This document shows positions 44,311-55,011 of a stretch of DNA of 64,000 nt, one piece after another; position 1 is the first letter of the stretch; each line of letters opens with the position of its first letter. The DNA is taken from NCBI GenBank assembly GCA_003439945.1, contig QVRM01006018.1:186001-250000 (forward strand). Reading direction: 5' to 3'. Below the pieces are notes generated by a model, which had not been told where the DNA came from, ran no database searches, and was given only the letters and a program-made list of their open reading frames with translations. Both the position numbers and the translations under genes were made by a program. This DNA is from Dermanyssus gallinae. Lineage: Eukaryota > Arthropoda > Arachnida > Mesostigmata > Dermanyssidae.

Positions 44311-44736
44311 GTCCCGGGACTACATCTAGGGTACATAAGTACATAAATTCATACTTAGACCAGAGAAAATAATTTCCCATATGTTGTCTATATAGGACTT
44401 TTGCGCGCTATCAGGTTCGCGTCTTGCTTGAAATTGAACTTTTCCGGCTTTGCTCGGGAATGTTGCATTTTTATATGAGCCTATTGTGAACAACAAATCT
44501 TTGCCAGAGCGTGAAATGACCAAGCACGGAACCCAAATGCGCCACCAAAGTGTATCATCTCTTTTTGAATGTAAACGCTCCTAGAAGCAGAAATGGATCC
44601 CTCGCAGGTATGATCTCGGGACACCTGGGATCGTAGCTCACTTAACTATTAAAGAGTTATTGAGGTAGAGGCTAAAAACAACTGGACCGCGACACAGACG
44701 ACAAAATAAATAGTCGAACTCCTCGGCCTTAGATTA

Positions 44737-44767
<31 letters not shown>

Positions 44768-44978
44768 AAGGGGGATGTAGGGAAGCATGAGATGAACACG
44801 TTTATGTTTGGGATAATACACGCAGAGTTCTAAACTCGAACCATGCCGTTAAGCACCTGGAAGGGCTTGAACGATACGCTCAATCGCTGTCCGCTTTTTA
44901 TCCAATTCAGGTAATATGGCCCATCTGATAAAGGAGAACCACTTAGAAAAGGCATGCCTTTTTATTGGCGTCGTGCGT

Positions 44979-45013
<35 letters not shown>

Positions 45014-45108
45014 TTAACGATTTATTTTCCATATAATACATTATGCATATGTTACACATATCACGAAGGATGAATGATATATATATATATATATATATTT
45101 TTTTTTTT
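44311..45108. other. Non-coding stretch with (AT)n tracts
   Basis: (AT)n at about 44740-44766, 44981-45010 and 45077-45098. The last runs into a T tract (45098-45108) that is the poly(A) tail of R1L-3 on the minus strand. No gene seen. Confidence 0.6.
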
Positions 45109-45309
45109 ATATGCTGAAACCTCTTAGCATTAATATGGGGGATTACGGGAATCGTGATGTACATGCGCCACCACAGCCAGTGACTAGTGTGGGACTCACA
45201 AACCCACTAACACCCGCCTCCCCCCCACCCCCAGGGAACGGTAACTGCTAGGCATCGCTTCGTATCCATGGGAGTGGCCAGTTTGCCTCTCCTCCCTACT
45301 CCAGCTTTC

Positions 45310-48300
45310 CTACAGTCGCGCTAGCCCGCTTTGGTGCGGGGCGGCGACTTCAAGAAGGCCGTTGATACCTTCCGCAGCCCGCCCGCCTGTGGGTGCGTCG
45401 AGAGTCATCATCTGGGGAATCCTTTGCTGTATTTGCCTAGCCTGGTCCGCCTGCCTATCACCCACCCGCCTCCCGTCTACAGATTCCCCCTCTCGACCGG
45501 AGCCTGAGTGGACGTTAAGACGAGCTCTCCTGGCAGTCTCTTTGACCACCTTTGTAGACATGATCGCATCAAAGTGGGCAATACCTTCTTTCCAGGCCGC
45601 CGCTGAAGTCATCATATGGGTGACGACCTCGTTGACTGGTCGGCCTCGCACAGCGGCCGCCCCCGCGTCCCGCGCTTCCCGGAGGGCCCCACAATGCAGA
45701 ACAGTGTGCTCTACATCATCCGGTTCCCCCGAGTCGCATAGTACGCAGGAGTCGACTTGAACTTTGTTAATCTTAACCATATACGTCTGGAACTGACCGT
45801 GGCCGGTCAGCACCTGGGACGCATAATAAGATAGCTCGCCGTGTCTGCAGTCGTACCATTGCCGTAGGTCCGGGATCAGACTTTTGGTCCAGCCCCCCTT
45901 GGTGACCTCCCCAGGAGCTGCTGCCCTCACCCATTCTTTCTGCCAAGAGTCCAAAGTAGCTAATCTAGCCCGTGTGGGGTCTAGATCACCGTCCAGCGCT
46001 CGTTCTGCTCGCTCCCCGGCCAGCAAATCCCATGGCAGCATCTTGGACACGACAAGTAGTGCCTCAGTCGACACGGTACGGAATGCGCGGCAGACCCTTA
46101 TGGCCACCGGCCGTTGCGCCGACCTCAGCTTTCTCCTGTTGCATGCCGTTCTAAGTGCCCTGTCTGCCCATGCCGGTGCTCCGTAAAGGGCGACGGATTC
46201 TGCAGCAGTTGCTAAAAGGCGGCGCTTTTCTTCTCCAACTCCTCCGACTCTTGGCATCAGGCGCGCCAGATTGCTGGCCACCTTTCGGGCCTTTGCTGAC
46301 ACGTGCTGTATGTGCGCTGCGCCAGTCAGTCCCTTGTCGAGTATCACCCCGAGGTACTTTGCCTTTTTTCCCAAAACAATTGGGTGACCTGCTACTTCGA
46401 CCTGTATGTTTTTGGTTATTTTTCTGCCTGTTAGGTACAGCGCCTCAGTCTTGTGCGGTGCCAGTTTTAATGAATGGTCTTCCATCCAGTCTGTCACCAT
46501 CAGCAAGGCCTCATTGGCGGCTGACTCTAGTGCTCCCGTAGTACGGGCCGTGACCAGAAGGGCCAAGTCGTCGGCATAACCGACCATCTCGACACCCCTA
46601 GGCAGACCCTGCAGCTCGAGAACCCCGTCATAGGCGAGGTTCCACAGGACCGGTCCCAGAACCGATCCTTGCGGGACCCCTGCAGTAACTGCGTAGCTCT
46701 GATCGCCGGCCAGCAGGCCTCTCTCCGACAGGTACGATGCTATGATTCGACGAAGGTAGGGCGAGATGCCCTTGCGCTCCATCGCTTGCAAAGGCGTTCT
46801 TGACGTCTAGGAGAATGAGCAGCACAAAGTCCCGTGTTTTGGGGGTCTTCGTTAGCTGCTCACCTGCCCGTCTCAGTACTCTTGCCAGGGCGTCGAACGT
46901 GGACCGTCCCTTCCGAAAGCCATACTGTGCTTCTGATAGAGCCCCTTTGGCTTCGATCTCGGCGTTGAGCCGGTCAACCAGTACGTTCTCCAAGATCTTA
47001 CCCATAGTGTCGAGAAGACATATGGGACGGTAGGCAGGCTCTCCTGCAGGGGCATTCCCTCCCCCTTTCGGGATCAGGACCAGGTTAGCCTTCTTCCACA
47101 GCCTCGGAAAACGCCCCTCTCTTAGAAGTCTGTTGGCCAGGGTCTGAAAGACTTTTGGCCAGCGCTTCACTAGCAGCCTCGCCGCTCCAGGGGGAACTCC
47201 GTCCGGGCCGGGTGCCTTTCCGGGTGTCAACCTTTTCCTTGCTCGCTCGACCTCATCTAACGTTACCTCCGGAATGTCTTCCGGGTCAACCAGAAACTCC
47301 TCCTCTCCTCTCCACGGATGGTCCGGAAAGAGATGGCGAACCGTCTTCTCCAGCACATCCGGTGGTAGTCTAGGAGGTGGTTTCCGGAGCTTGGCCGAGA
47401 CGATCCAGTAGGGCCGACCCCAAACGTCCCTTGCCACCTCTTCTATCAAAAGCTTATAAGATTTCGCCTTACTCTTCTCAATAAGCTTCTGCAATGTCCG
47501 TCTGGCAGCTCCGTAAGACGCCAGGAGGTCGGCCGATCGCTCGTCCACCGTCCACCCTTGCTCCCCTCGGGCGACTCTTTCACTCAGCCATGAGCGCTGT
47601 CTAGTGTAAGCCCTATTTAGTCTAGTACATTTACGACGTGTTTCGCCAATTTCTTGGTTCCACCAGTGCACCGGCCGCCGGCGGCGCCCAGAGTTGGTCC
47701 GGGGGCCTGCCTTCTCACAGGCCGTTGTGAGAACAGCTGCAATCCGGGTCTCATCCGTGGTTTCCTCTGACAGCTGTCGACAGCCCTCGTCAATCTTCTC
47801 CGCCAGAACCCGCTGGTTTAGCTTGCGCATCTGCCAGCGTCTGCGCGGAGTGGCAGCTGGCTCGGGAGGGGTAGCGACCTCAAACAGGATGTATCTGTGG
47901 TCACTTCCGTTTTCCTCCTCATCAACCTGCCAACCCGATATCTTTGGGAAGGCTATGTCATTCGCCATCGTGAGGTCCACGAAAGACTTCTGATTTCCCC
48001 GCGAGAATGTGGGTACTTTCCCGTCGTTTACTAAAAGCAACCCATTTTCTGCCATCCATTCTTCTAGTACCTGGCCCCTATCATTTGTGGTTTTGCTGCC
48101 CCACCAGACGCTGGCTGAGTTGAAGTCCCCGGTGAGGACGATTCCCTTTCCCGTATGAACGCGTAGGCTCTGCCCCAGACTATCGAGAAACACATTGAAC
48201 TCCCTAAGTTCCCTATTTGGTGAAAAATAGCAAGAATATAAAACCCCTAGCCCTTCTATTTCTACCCATGCGAACCCTGAACCGGAACCCCGACTTCTAG

Positions 48301-48502
48301 CCGATAAATGCCTACTATTCCCCGTCCACCAGGTGCCTGAGTCATGTCCCGTATCAAGGCTGATAACACCCTTCCGGAGTGCAATGCCTTTGTTCGGTTC
48401 CGATACTAGAGCAAGCTCAATACCCCTGTGCTGGATTGTTTGGTCCAGCAGGGCGTGGGCTGCTCTACATCGGTTCAGGTTGACCTGTATGACCCTAATC
48501 AT
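45310..48502 (-). pseudogene. R1L-3 ORF2: endonuclease-RT, one frame break
   Basis: The ATG at 48502 overlaps the ORF1 stop by 8 nt (ATGATTAG). Endonuclease: VIQVNLNRCRAAH (Asn), LALVSEPNKG (Glu), VLTGDFNSASVWWGS, SFVDLTMAND and GSDHRYILFEV. RT: PGKAPGPDGVPPGAARLL, YRPICLLDTMGKILENV, YGFRKGRSTFDALAR and LLDVKNAF (motif A). A deletion near 46790 loses roughly ten codons and shifts frame. The second frame carries AGVPQGSVLGPVLWNLAYDG and VGYADDLALLV (catalytic), then a CX2CX8HX4C knuckle (CVLCDSGEPDDVEH) and an Arg-rich C-terminus. PQGSVLGPVLWNLAYD and GYADDLALLV are typical of the R1 clade. Otherwise open, so the break may be recent. Confidence 0.88.
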
Positions 48503-50882
48503 TGTGATTGTTACCTGTCCCTCCCTCGATCCCCTCGGAACTAACCTGTTGCCTCCTGGCTGTCGTCCTAGGCGTCTTGAAACCGTCCTCGTTGACTGTT
48601 GGCACCCTGGCCTTCAGTTTCCGCTCCTTCTTAGCCAACTTGCTCTCCCTTTCTTCTATCCTCTTTCTTTCCTCTTCTGTCCGCTGTGTGGCCCTCTGCT
48701 TTACAGCCTCGCGCCGCTCCTGCAGAGCTTTAGCAAACGCCGGGCAGGCCGTTGAGGCCGCCGAGTGCCCCTCTTTATCACAGACGTGACAGTGAGAGTT
48801 GGGATTGTCGCATGCCCTCGCGAGATGACCTTCGTTTCCGCACCGATAGCATCGCTTGGCGTCCACCTTCGGCTCTTTGCAGTCCTTCGCCATGTGTCCC
48901 GCACCCCGGCAATTGTAGCACATGGGCACGGAGACCCATTCCTCAGGTCTGCAAACGGAGCCTCCAATGGTGATGCTCCGTCTGGACAAAAGCCTGGCAG
49001 CTGCAGCTGATGGCAGCGTTGCCAGACACTGCCAATAGCCATTTTTCCCCATGCGGGGGTCTTCAGTGCGAACGGGGATGTCCTCGGACAGCCCCAACGC
49101 CTGCCGTAGCGTTGCTTCTATCTGCTTTTTGTCGGCGAAGGGGTCAATGTTCCGAGGAACAATGGTCTTGGGGACCCCGCCTACCCTCCGATCAACCTCC
49201 ATGTTGGAGCTGTTCCGGAGAATGTCGGCGAAAGAGCTCCCGGCGCCGGCCTTGCTCTCCCAGACCTTTATAACCAGGTCCCCTTCTTTGGTTTTGGAGA
49301 CCCCGCCAACCTTCAGGCCCGTCACCCCCGGCTGAACGAAAGGCCGGACGCTCTGTAGGGTCTCTTCAAAGGTCTTCCCCTCAGCGGTCTTTATCCTGAT
49401 CGTGCTTTGAACCAGAGGGGGCCCAGCACTACCATGCTTTATCGACCCACCTGTGGGAGTTTTCGAGGTGACTAACTCGGCGTCACAGCCCACCCGGCGG
49501 CAGAGGGCCTCAAGGGCCCTTCGTGTGCCGTCAGTTTGGTACTCTTCCGGCACCTGAAGGGTAAACCTCTCCTCATTTAGCTCCGCCTTTGCTTTCAGTA
49601 CCACCTTAGTGAGTAGCCTGAGAAACCCGCCTGCTGGCGCCCCTTCAGGGGTTACTCCAACGACTAAAGTGCGTGACGTGCACTTGACACTCATGGGAGT
49701 ATCCTCGGTTTCATCACATTCCAGCTCCAAGGCATCCCTGCTCCGGAGAACCGCGAGCCTGTCCACCGGGACTTTGGCTGCCTCTGGGGCCGAGGGGAAC
49801 TGCATCGCTAGTTGGGCCAGCAACGCTGAGTCCCTCTTTGAGCCTTCCCGTATGATAAGAGCCCGGGTCTCCCTTGCTGACAAGATGCCTTGCTGGGTTA
49901 GCGAGGCCCTCTGGAACATCTTCTTGGGCCAGTCTTTCTGGAGAACCGTGAGTAGCTCTTCATCCGACTGAGCCGCCTGAAGGGCTGTGTCAAGCTCAGC
50001 GATAACCTGGGCTACCCTAAGCTCCTCGGCCCTTTCTTCATTCATCTCCTTACCGCATCTGGAGCACAGGGGAGCACTATCCGCGGCTTTTTTTGCCGTC
50101 TCTCCTGGCCCTTCTTCCCCCCGGAGCTTTCCCTCAGATAGTTTTTGTTGAAGCCCCTCTATTCTAGCCTTCATTTCTTCAGCCTCCCGCTGAAATCCCT
50201 CTATTTTGGTCCTCATCTCAGAGTTTTCCCCCTCAAGCCGGGTAATCATTCCTATGTGTTCCGCCCTTTTATCCTCCTCCCTTATATCCCTTTTTTTGCC
50301 CTGCCTCTTAATCCTTCTAGCCGCCTTTCCCAACTCCTCAACCGCAATCTTGATTTCTCCCTTGGTGGTAGGGTGTTTTCCGCATAGCTGGTCTAGCACC
50401 CCCGTCCAGGTGAGTAGGCTGGCTAAAGCCGAGTCGTAGTCCTCGACTACTGGTTCCTCAGCCGGCCACAGCGAAACAGGCAGCTCTCCAGAAGTGTATC
50501 CCTTCAACCTGTTGGCCAGGATATTAAGCCACTTTTTGCCCCCTGTTTTTGCGGCGTCTTTGTCCGTTTCTTTAGGAGGTGTGCTGAGACGCGCCCTTTT
50601 TTGACCCGCATTGCTATTTCCCCCCTTGTCATTGTCCTCCTTATCCGCATGGCTTTGGTCCCCCCTCCCCATGCTTGCCTCTGGGTCCTCAGTCTCCGTG
50701 TCCGAGTTGGGCACCAGCACCGTCGGTGTGGCCGCCCCTTCTTCCTCCATCCTAGTTACCCCGCTTGGGCCCTCTCCCTGACTACCCTTTCCCTCAGGAG
50801 TTCTGAGAAGTGCCCTACTACTCCTGAAGGGGTTCCCTCCCTTATCTATCTCGCCCGCCCCCCCGTTTCCTGGGGCACTCAT
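48495..50882 (-). CDS. R1L-3 ORF1: gag-like protein with coiled coil and three zinc knuckles, intact
   Basis: 795 aa from ATG at 50882. Residues about 1-100 are acidic and Gly/Ser-rich, followed by a long charged helix with heptad-like spacing (MITRLEGENSEMRTKIEGF, IEGLQQKLSEGKLRGEE) about 205-255. Next is a CSRCGKEM pair, then a helical domain (VIAELDTALQAAQSDEELL), an RRM-like region (NIDPFADKKQIEATLRQAL) and three CCHC knuckles: CYNCRGAGHMAKDC, CYRCGNEGHLARAC and CHVCDKEGHSAASTAC. The Lys/Arg/Glu-rich tail ends before the 8-nt overlap with ORF2. The architecture parallels R1L-2 ORF1 but with a longer N-terminus. Likely role: RNA packaging and target association. Confidence 0.87.
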   Translation of the reverse strand: MSAPGNGGAGEIDKGGNPFRSSRALLRTPEGKGSQGEGPSGVTRMEEEGAATPTVLVPNSDTETEDPEASMGRGDQSHADKEDNDKGGNSNAGQKRARLSTPPKETDKDAAKTGGKKWLNILANRLKGYTSGELPVSLWPAEEPVVEDYDSALASLLTWTGVLDQLCGKHPTTKGEIKIAVEELGKAARRIKRQGKKRDIREEDKRAEHIGMITRLEGENSEMRTKIEGFQREAEEMKARIEGLQQKLSEGKLRGEEGPGETAKKAADSAPLCSRCGKEMNEERAEELRVAQVIAELDTALQAAQSDEELLTVLQKDWPKKMFQRASLTQQGILSARETRALIIREGSKRDSALLAQLAMQFPSAPEAAKVPVDRLAVLRSRDALELECDETEDTPMSVKCTSRTLVVGVTPEGAPAGGFLRLLTKVVLKAKAELNEERFTLQVPEEYQTDGTRRALEALCRRVGCDAELVTSKTPTGGSIKHGSAGPPLVQSTIRIKTAEGKTFEETLQSVRPFVQPGVTGLKVGGVSKTKEGDLVIKVWESKAGAGSSFADILRNSSNMEVDRRVGGVPKTIVPRNIDPFADKKQIEATLRQALGLSEDIPVRTEDPRMGKNGYWQCLATLPSAAAARLLSRRSITIGGSVCRPEEWVSVPMCYNCRGAGHMAKDCKEPKVDAKRCYRCGNEGHLARACDNPNSHCHVCDKEGHSAASTACPAFAKALQERREAVKQRATQRTEEERKRIEERESKLAKKERKLKARVPTVNEDGFKTPRTTARRQQVSSEGIEGGTGNNHND

Positions 50883-50944
50883 CGTTCTCCCCCTTTATCC
50901 CGGTGTCGACCTCGAAGAGGTCAGCCTCAGGCAGGGCTGGATGC

Positions 50945-51050
50945 GAAAAGTACCACAAAGGCACCACCGAGGTATCACAAATGGTACAATTGTATCACAG
51001 ATGTACCACAGTATCACACATGTACCACTAAAGGTATCACTTGCGTACCA
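50945..51050 (-). repeat. About 19-20 bp diverged tandem repeat in R1L-3 5' UTR
   Basis: On the minus strand GTGGTAC and TGTGATAC alternate at near-regular spacing in about five units. It lies between ORF1 and the GC-rich repeat. Confidence 0.65.
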
Positions 51051-51054
51051 CGTT

Positions 51055-51300
51055 GGCGCGGTGCGCGCTCGCCGTACGTCGACGCGGTGCACGTCAGCGC
51101 AGTGCGCGCTCGCCGCACGTGGGCGCGGTGCACGTCCGCCGTACGTCGGCGCCGCGCACGTCAACTGCACGTCGACGCTGCGCACGTCAACTGCACGTCG
51201 GCGCCGCGCACGTCAATCGTACGCCGGTGCGGCACACGTTCACCGTACGTTGGCGCGGTGCACGTCGAAGTGCACGTCCCCGCGCACGCTCGCCGCACGC
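51055..51300. repeat. 26-bp GC-rich minisatellite in R1L-3 5' UTR
   Basis: About nine units of 26 bp, each with two ACGT cores (GCACGTC, GTACGTCG and variants) about 13 bp apart, hinting at a 13-bp founding unit. It sits about 170-420 bp upstream of ORF1. The sharp rise in G+C against AT-rich flanks is striking. A promoter-monomer role is inferred. Confidence 0.82.
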
Positions 51301-51665
51301 ACACACACGCGACCACACACGCTCCACGTGTACGTAGCAGTCACAAACAAAACAGAAGCTAAGCGCGTCACCAATTCACCAAATCACTAGGTCACCGAGT
51401 AAATGCCAAATCAATAACACAGGGCAGCAATCCAAGCAAACACTGCGCAAGCGAAACACCAAATTCAAGCAAATCCCGCACCGTCGGGAACCGACGTCCG
51501 TCCTGTGAGGTGCTCAAGGTGTGCGCTGGATCTCTCACCAAGTGTGGTAAAACTGAGTGCCGTTGCTCAATCCGTTAGGACCTCAGGTTCTCACGTTCAC
51601 CGTTTCTTCACAGAGCGAAGTTCACACACGACCGCTCATGGTGAGTGCTAGGCAGCCGACTATGT

Positions 51666-51890
51666 AGATATATATATATATAATATTATAGATATGTAAT
51701 ATATATATATATATATATTATACACATACATATATATGTAGATTATTAATATAAATTAGAATCATATATATATATATACTCTATAATGTATATATGTATA
51801 CTATACCACCTACATATATATGTATATATATATATATATATATTAAATATATATATATAGATATATATATATATAATGTATATATATGTC
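51666..51890. repeat. Compound (TA)n microsatellite
   Basis: Long imperfect TA/TATG tract immediately beyond the R1L-3 5' end. Confidence 0.92.
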
Positions 51891-51940
51891 GCGAGTTCTA
51901 TACAAATTGCTTGTTACTGTCTAGTAATTGTTAAACTATA

Positions 51941-52930
51941 TACGAGGGCGGATCGAAAGCAATACATATTTATAAAATAAGAGCTACTTCATATAAGTGT
52001 TTTTGTTTCTTTAGAAACAGCTCCCGCTCGCTGCAATGCAGTTGCGCCAGCTTTTACCCACTCTTCGAAACATTTTTTAATGTGTCTTTTGTGTTTGGTC
52101 GCTTCTGCGAATTTATTTGGTCGTAATGGAGAATCCAAGACTTGCTGTCAGAGTTCAGGCCTTTTGTGTCACACGTTTACGCGCAATCTTCATAAAATTT
52201 CGAGCTAATATTTTTCATTGACTGTGGAACAAGGTGGCAAAAATCGTAGAAGATGATTTCCTTGTACTCGAAAAATCAGTCAAAAGGACCTTGGTCTTGA
52301 ATCTGCTCTGTCTAAATTTCTTCGATCGACTCTATCCTTGGACGCACCACTGGGAGGATTGGGCTTTGGTCTTGATGTCGTAGCCATGTGCCCATGACTC
52401 GTCTTCTGTAATCACTCTATGAAGCAAGCCAAAGTCTTCTGGTGCCGCTCGAAGGTTCGAACATTTCTCGGCGAGCGTTAATTTGCTGGAAATTTAAAGT
52501 TTATAGAACACATTTTGCTGCCGGTCGTTTGACGCATATGTCAAGACTGTTGCAACTGTTTCATAAGATATTTTTAATTCCTCAGCTATAAAAAAATATT
52601 TTTTAACTCTTCACGAAATCGACGAAGCCACGCACACACATTGTTTAAGGATACTACTTGATCACCATAAACAGTTCGTAACATGAGCACCACTTTAGAG
52701 CATATGATTCGGTTTTTAACACAGAACTTTATGCAGATTCTTTGTTCTTTCACTTTCTGCTCCTCCAAAAAAACTTTGTTTCCCTGAGTTTTTGAACCTA
52801 ATTCGAACAATAAACGGGGTTATCAATTGGCGCGAAAGTTGCCCATTGTGTAGTCGATATATGTCGCATCTGATAAGACCTTAGTGTCATTTCAATTTTT
52901 TTAAATTCAAAGCACTAGAATTTGCCAATT
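51941..52930 (-). mobile_element. Mariner-like DNA transposon, decayed
   Basis: The left end is TA followed by CGAGGGCGGATCGAAAGC, typical of a mariner terminal inverted repeat. The minus strand encodes, in order, a helix-turn-helix region and the first catalytic motif of a mariner transposase. The right inverted repeat was not found. The 5' half also occurs at 21726-22210. Confidence 0.75.
52300..52810 (-). pseudogene. Mariner transposase remnant
   Basis: 52586-52740 (minus) reads EQRICIKFCVKNRIICSKVV then YGDQVVSLNNVCAWLRRFRE, the N-terminal DNA-binding helix-turn-helix pattern of mariner transposases. After degraded sequence, 52330-52440 reads RVITEDESWAHGYDIKTKAQ, where DE followed by SW corresponds to the first catalytic Asp region of the DDD motif, then SSQW and a stop. 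The later catalytic residues are not recognisable. Clearly inactive. Confidence 0.72.
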
Positions 52931-53003
52931 CACCTTCCTATATATACATGGTCCGCCAGCTAAATCAAGACAGACGTGTGCACCACCAGCATACGATATA
53001 TAC

Positions 53004-53004
<1 letters not shown>

Positions 53005-53040
<36 letters not shown>
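53005..53040. repeat. (TA)n microsatellite before LINE-E copy 3
   Basis: TA tract at the mariner/LINE-E junction. The same junction in unit 1 (22258-22281) has a shorter tract. Confidence 0.93.
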
Positions 53041-53044
<4 letters not shown>

Positions 53045-53112
53045 TTGCTCGTTGCAGTTGGTGAATATGGGTCGGTCGGTCGAAGATTAGAATTGTTCGG
53101 AATAATAAAAGG

Positions 53113-53352
53113 TTGACTCGAATCTATGACGTCGTTGACTGGTCGGGTTACACACTTCTCTCGGCGGTGCACGTTGTTCTTGATGGTGATGATGATGATG
53201 GCGATACTATGGATGTGCCACAGTCCGTGGACGATGGTGCACGTGCCATGTGGTCGTATGCACACAGCTGGCTGGTTTTGAAACAAGTTGTCTATGCTGG
53301 TCTCGATGCTGTGGCTGTTGCCGATTCCTGGGGAGGCGAGATGCACGTTTGA
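53113..53352 (+). other. Conserved short ORF of the LINE-E 5' block, copy 3
   Basis: 79 codons, same frame and end (SWGGEMHV) as copies 1 and 2. Substitutions include Gly to Asp before the Asp run. No family recognised. Confidence 0.35.
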
Positions 53353-53618
53353 CAATGTGCTCGGACGGTTGTGGTGTCGCGTCTCCGTGCTGCTGATGAT
53401 GGTGGATGAAGGTGGTGGTGCCGTGCTTGGTGACGAATTTCCAACTGCCTACTTTGACGTTTCAGTTGGCTTGGGTGGTTGGTCGGCCTGCTGACGTTAT
53501 AATTAGATGTTGGCGTCTTAGTGACTGGCAATTCTGTGACTACGCTGTGGTTGGTTTCTGTTACTACGCTGTGGTAGGCCTCGTTCGTAGTGGTAGGCCT
53601 CGTTACAATATAACACCG

Positions 53619-54864
53619 CTAAAGAAAAGCTAACCGTTGAGCAACACGGATTCCTTCCCGGGCGATCAATCTAAGATGCTATCAACCTTCTGCTGGACTA
53701 TGTGCAACGACGTCATCAAAGTAAAGAAATGACGTATACCGCATTCATAGATTTTATGACCGCATTTGACTCTGTCCCAAGGGACCGTCTCTTAAAGATA
53801 ATTCGTAGCAAATTTTTAATACGCGGAGCAATGCACAACCTTGTCCGGGACATGCTTCACTATAACTCTATCATAGTTAAGAACGAAGATCATTATGTCA
53901 ACGACACCATAACGCAAACGATGGAATTGGCCCAAGGAGATCCTGCTAGCCCGTTCCTTTTTATAATGTACATAGCAGCCTTATCGGATCTTCTACGCGA
54001 TGCAAAGGCTCCGCACGCCTTTAACGCAGATGACCTAGTCAGCCTCGCAAATTCGCGTGAACATCTCCAGTATTTCCTGGACAAAACAGTTAATTGGTGC
54101 AAAGAGAACACGCTAATAATAAACATAACTAAAACGAAAGTCCTTCGCTTTAGCCGAGGAAGACATACGCCGCAGCCGATCGCCGCATCAAAATGAATGG
54201 CATTGCATTGGAGATCGTCAGCCACTTTCCTTATCTCGGCATTACATTGACACCAAAACTTTATTTTAGCAGACATGTCGAGATTATACTAGCCAGGGCA
54301 ACAGCAACTGTCATGCTTCTCGGTCAACTTCGAGATATCGACCTGAAGACTGCGCTAAACATATTCAGGCTAAAAATTGTCTTTATTATATGATACGGCC
54401 TGCCTGCAATAGCACTATTTCTCACTGTTAGCGATCTGAAAAGGCTAGATCGTTTTAAAGCACCTAATATTAAGCGCGTGCTAGGTCTACCCAAAAACGC
54501 ATTTGCTAACTTTGCTCTTGAACTATGTCGCGAACGAGCTCTTACAGAGGATTTTGCCCTATACGGACTACCACTTCGTGAAGCCGTGCTCACAGTATAT
54601 AAAGAGTTTCGGGAGATACGCAACGTGAAGTTTGCGTCCTATAACTATACGGACGGATCAGCGTTTTGCTCGGACAAATGGAAGAGAGGAGCCCAAAAAA
54701 ACCGAGCACTAGTTTGTCGAGTGACATGGCACGAATACCATCACCACATGTGTTTGAGTGGACAGTGTTTTGATGTCGATGGTTGTATGTGTAGATTTTG
54801 TGGAAATTGTGATATTGATAGATACCATATACTTGTGTGCACCGAAAGGACATGGAAATTGTGA
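53619..54864 (+). pseudogene. LINE-E reverse transcriptase copy 3, broken, NADD
   Basis: LTVEQHGFLPGRSI, then YTAFIDFMTAFDSVPRDRL (motif A), ELAQGDPASPFLF (motif B intact here) and AFNADDLVSLAN with Asn in place of Tyr/Phe (53702-54196). A frame change leads to FPYLGITLTPKLYFSRH and TVMLLGQLRDID (54193-54393), another to LGLPKNAFANFALELCRERA, then KFASYNYTDGSAFCSDKWKR and a Cys/His tail (CLSGQCF, GCMCRFCGNCDIDRYH) ending at 54864. No endonuclease or ORF1 found upstream. Confidence 0.82.
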
Positions 54865-55011
54865 TATTGATAAATACCATATACTTGTGTGCACTCATTC
54901 GTCTGCTACTCATCGAATGGAGTGGTGCTAACCTGTGAGGTTACCCCCAAAAGTGGTATTTCCGTGCATAATTTTATACATTTTTGTGGTGGACAAGTGT
55001 GTGCTAGAAAC

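Larger units (their letters stand above)
45109..51665 (-). mobile_element. R1-clade LINE R1L-3, full length, flanked by (AT)n
   Basis: About 6.56 kb: 5' UTR 50883-51665 with two kinds of tandem repeats, intact ORF1 (50882-48495), ORF2 with one small deletion (48502-45310), a 3' UTR of about 200 bp and poly(A). AT-repeat lies directly beyond both ends (45077-45098 and 51666-51890), so the element sits within a TA microsatellite. The exact 5' end is inferred from the change to TA repeats. Confidence 0.83.
53041..54940 (+). mobile_element. LINE-E copy 3
   Basis: The longest uninterrupted LINE-E. The 5' block 53041-53610 contains a short local duplication (GTGGTAGGCCTCGTT twice near 53570-53600), followed by the RT part from 53619. 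The end carries a direct duplication of the ATTGTGATATTGATA...CTTGTGTGCAC block (54805-54895) before LINE-J. Confidence 0.8.
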
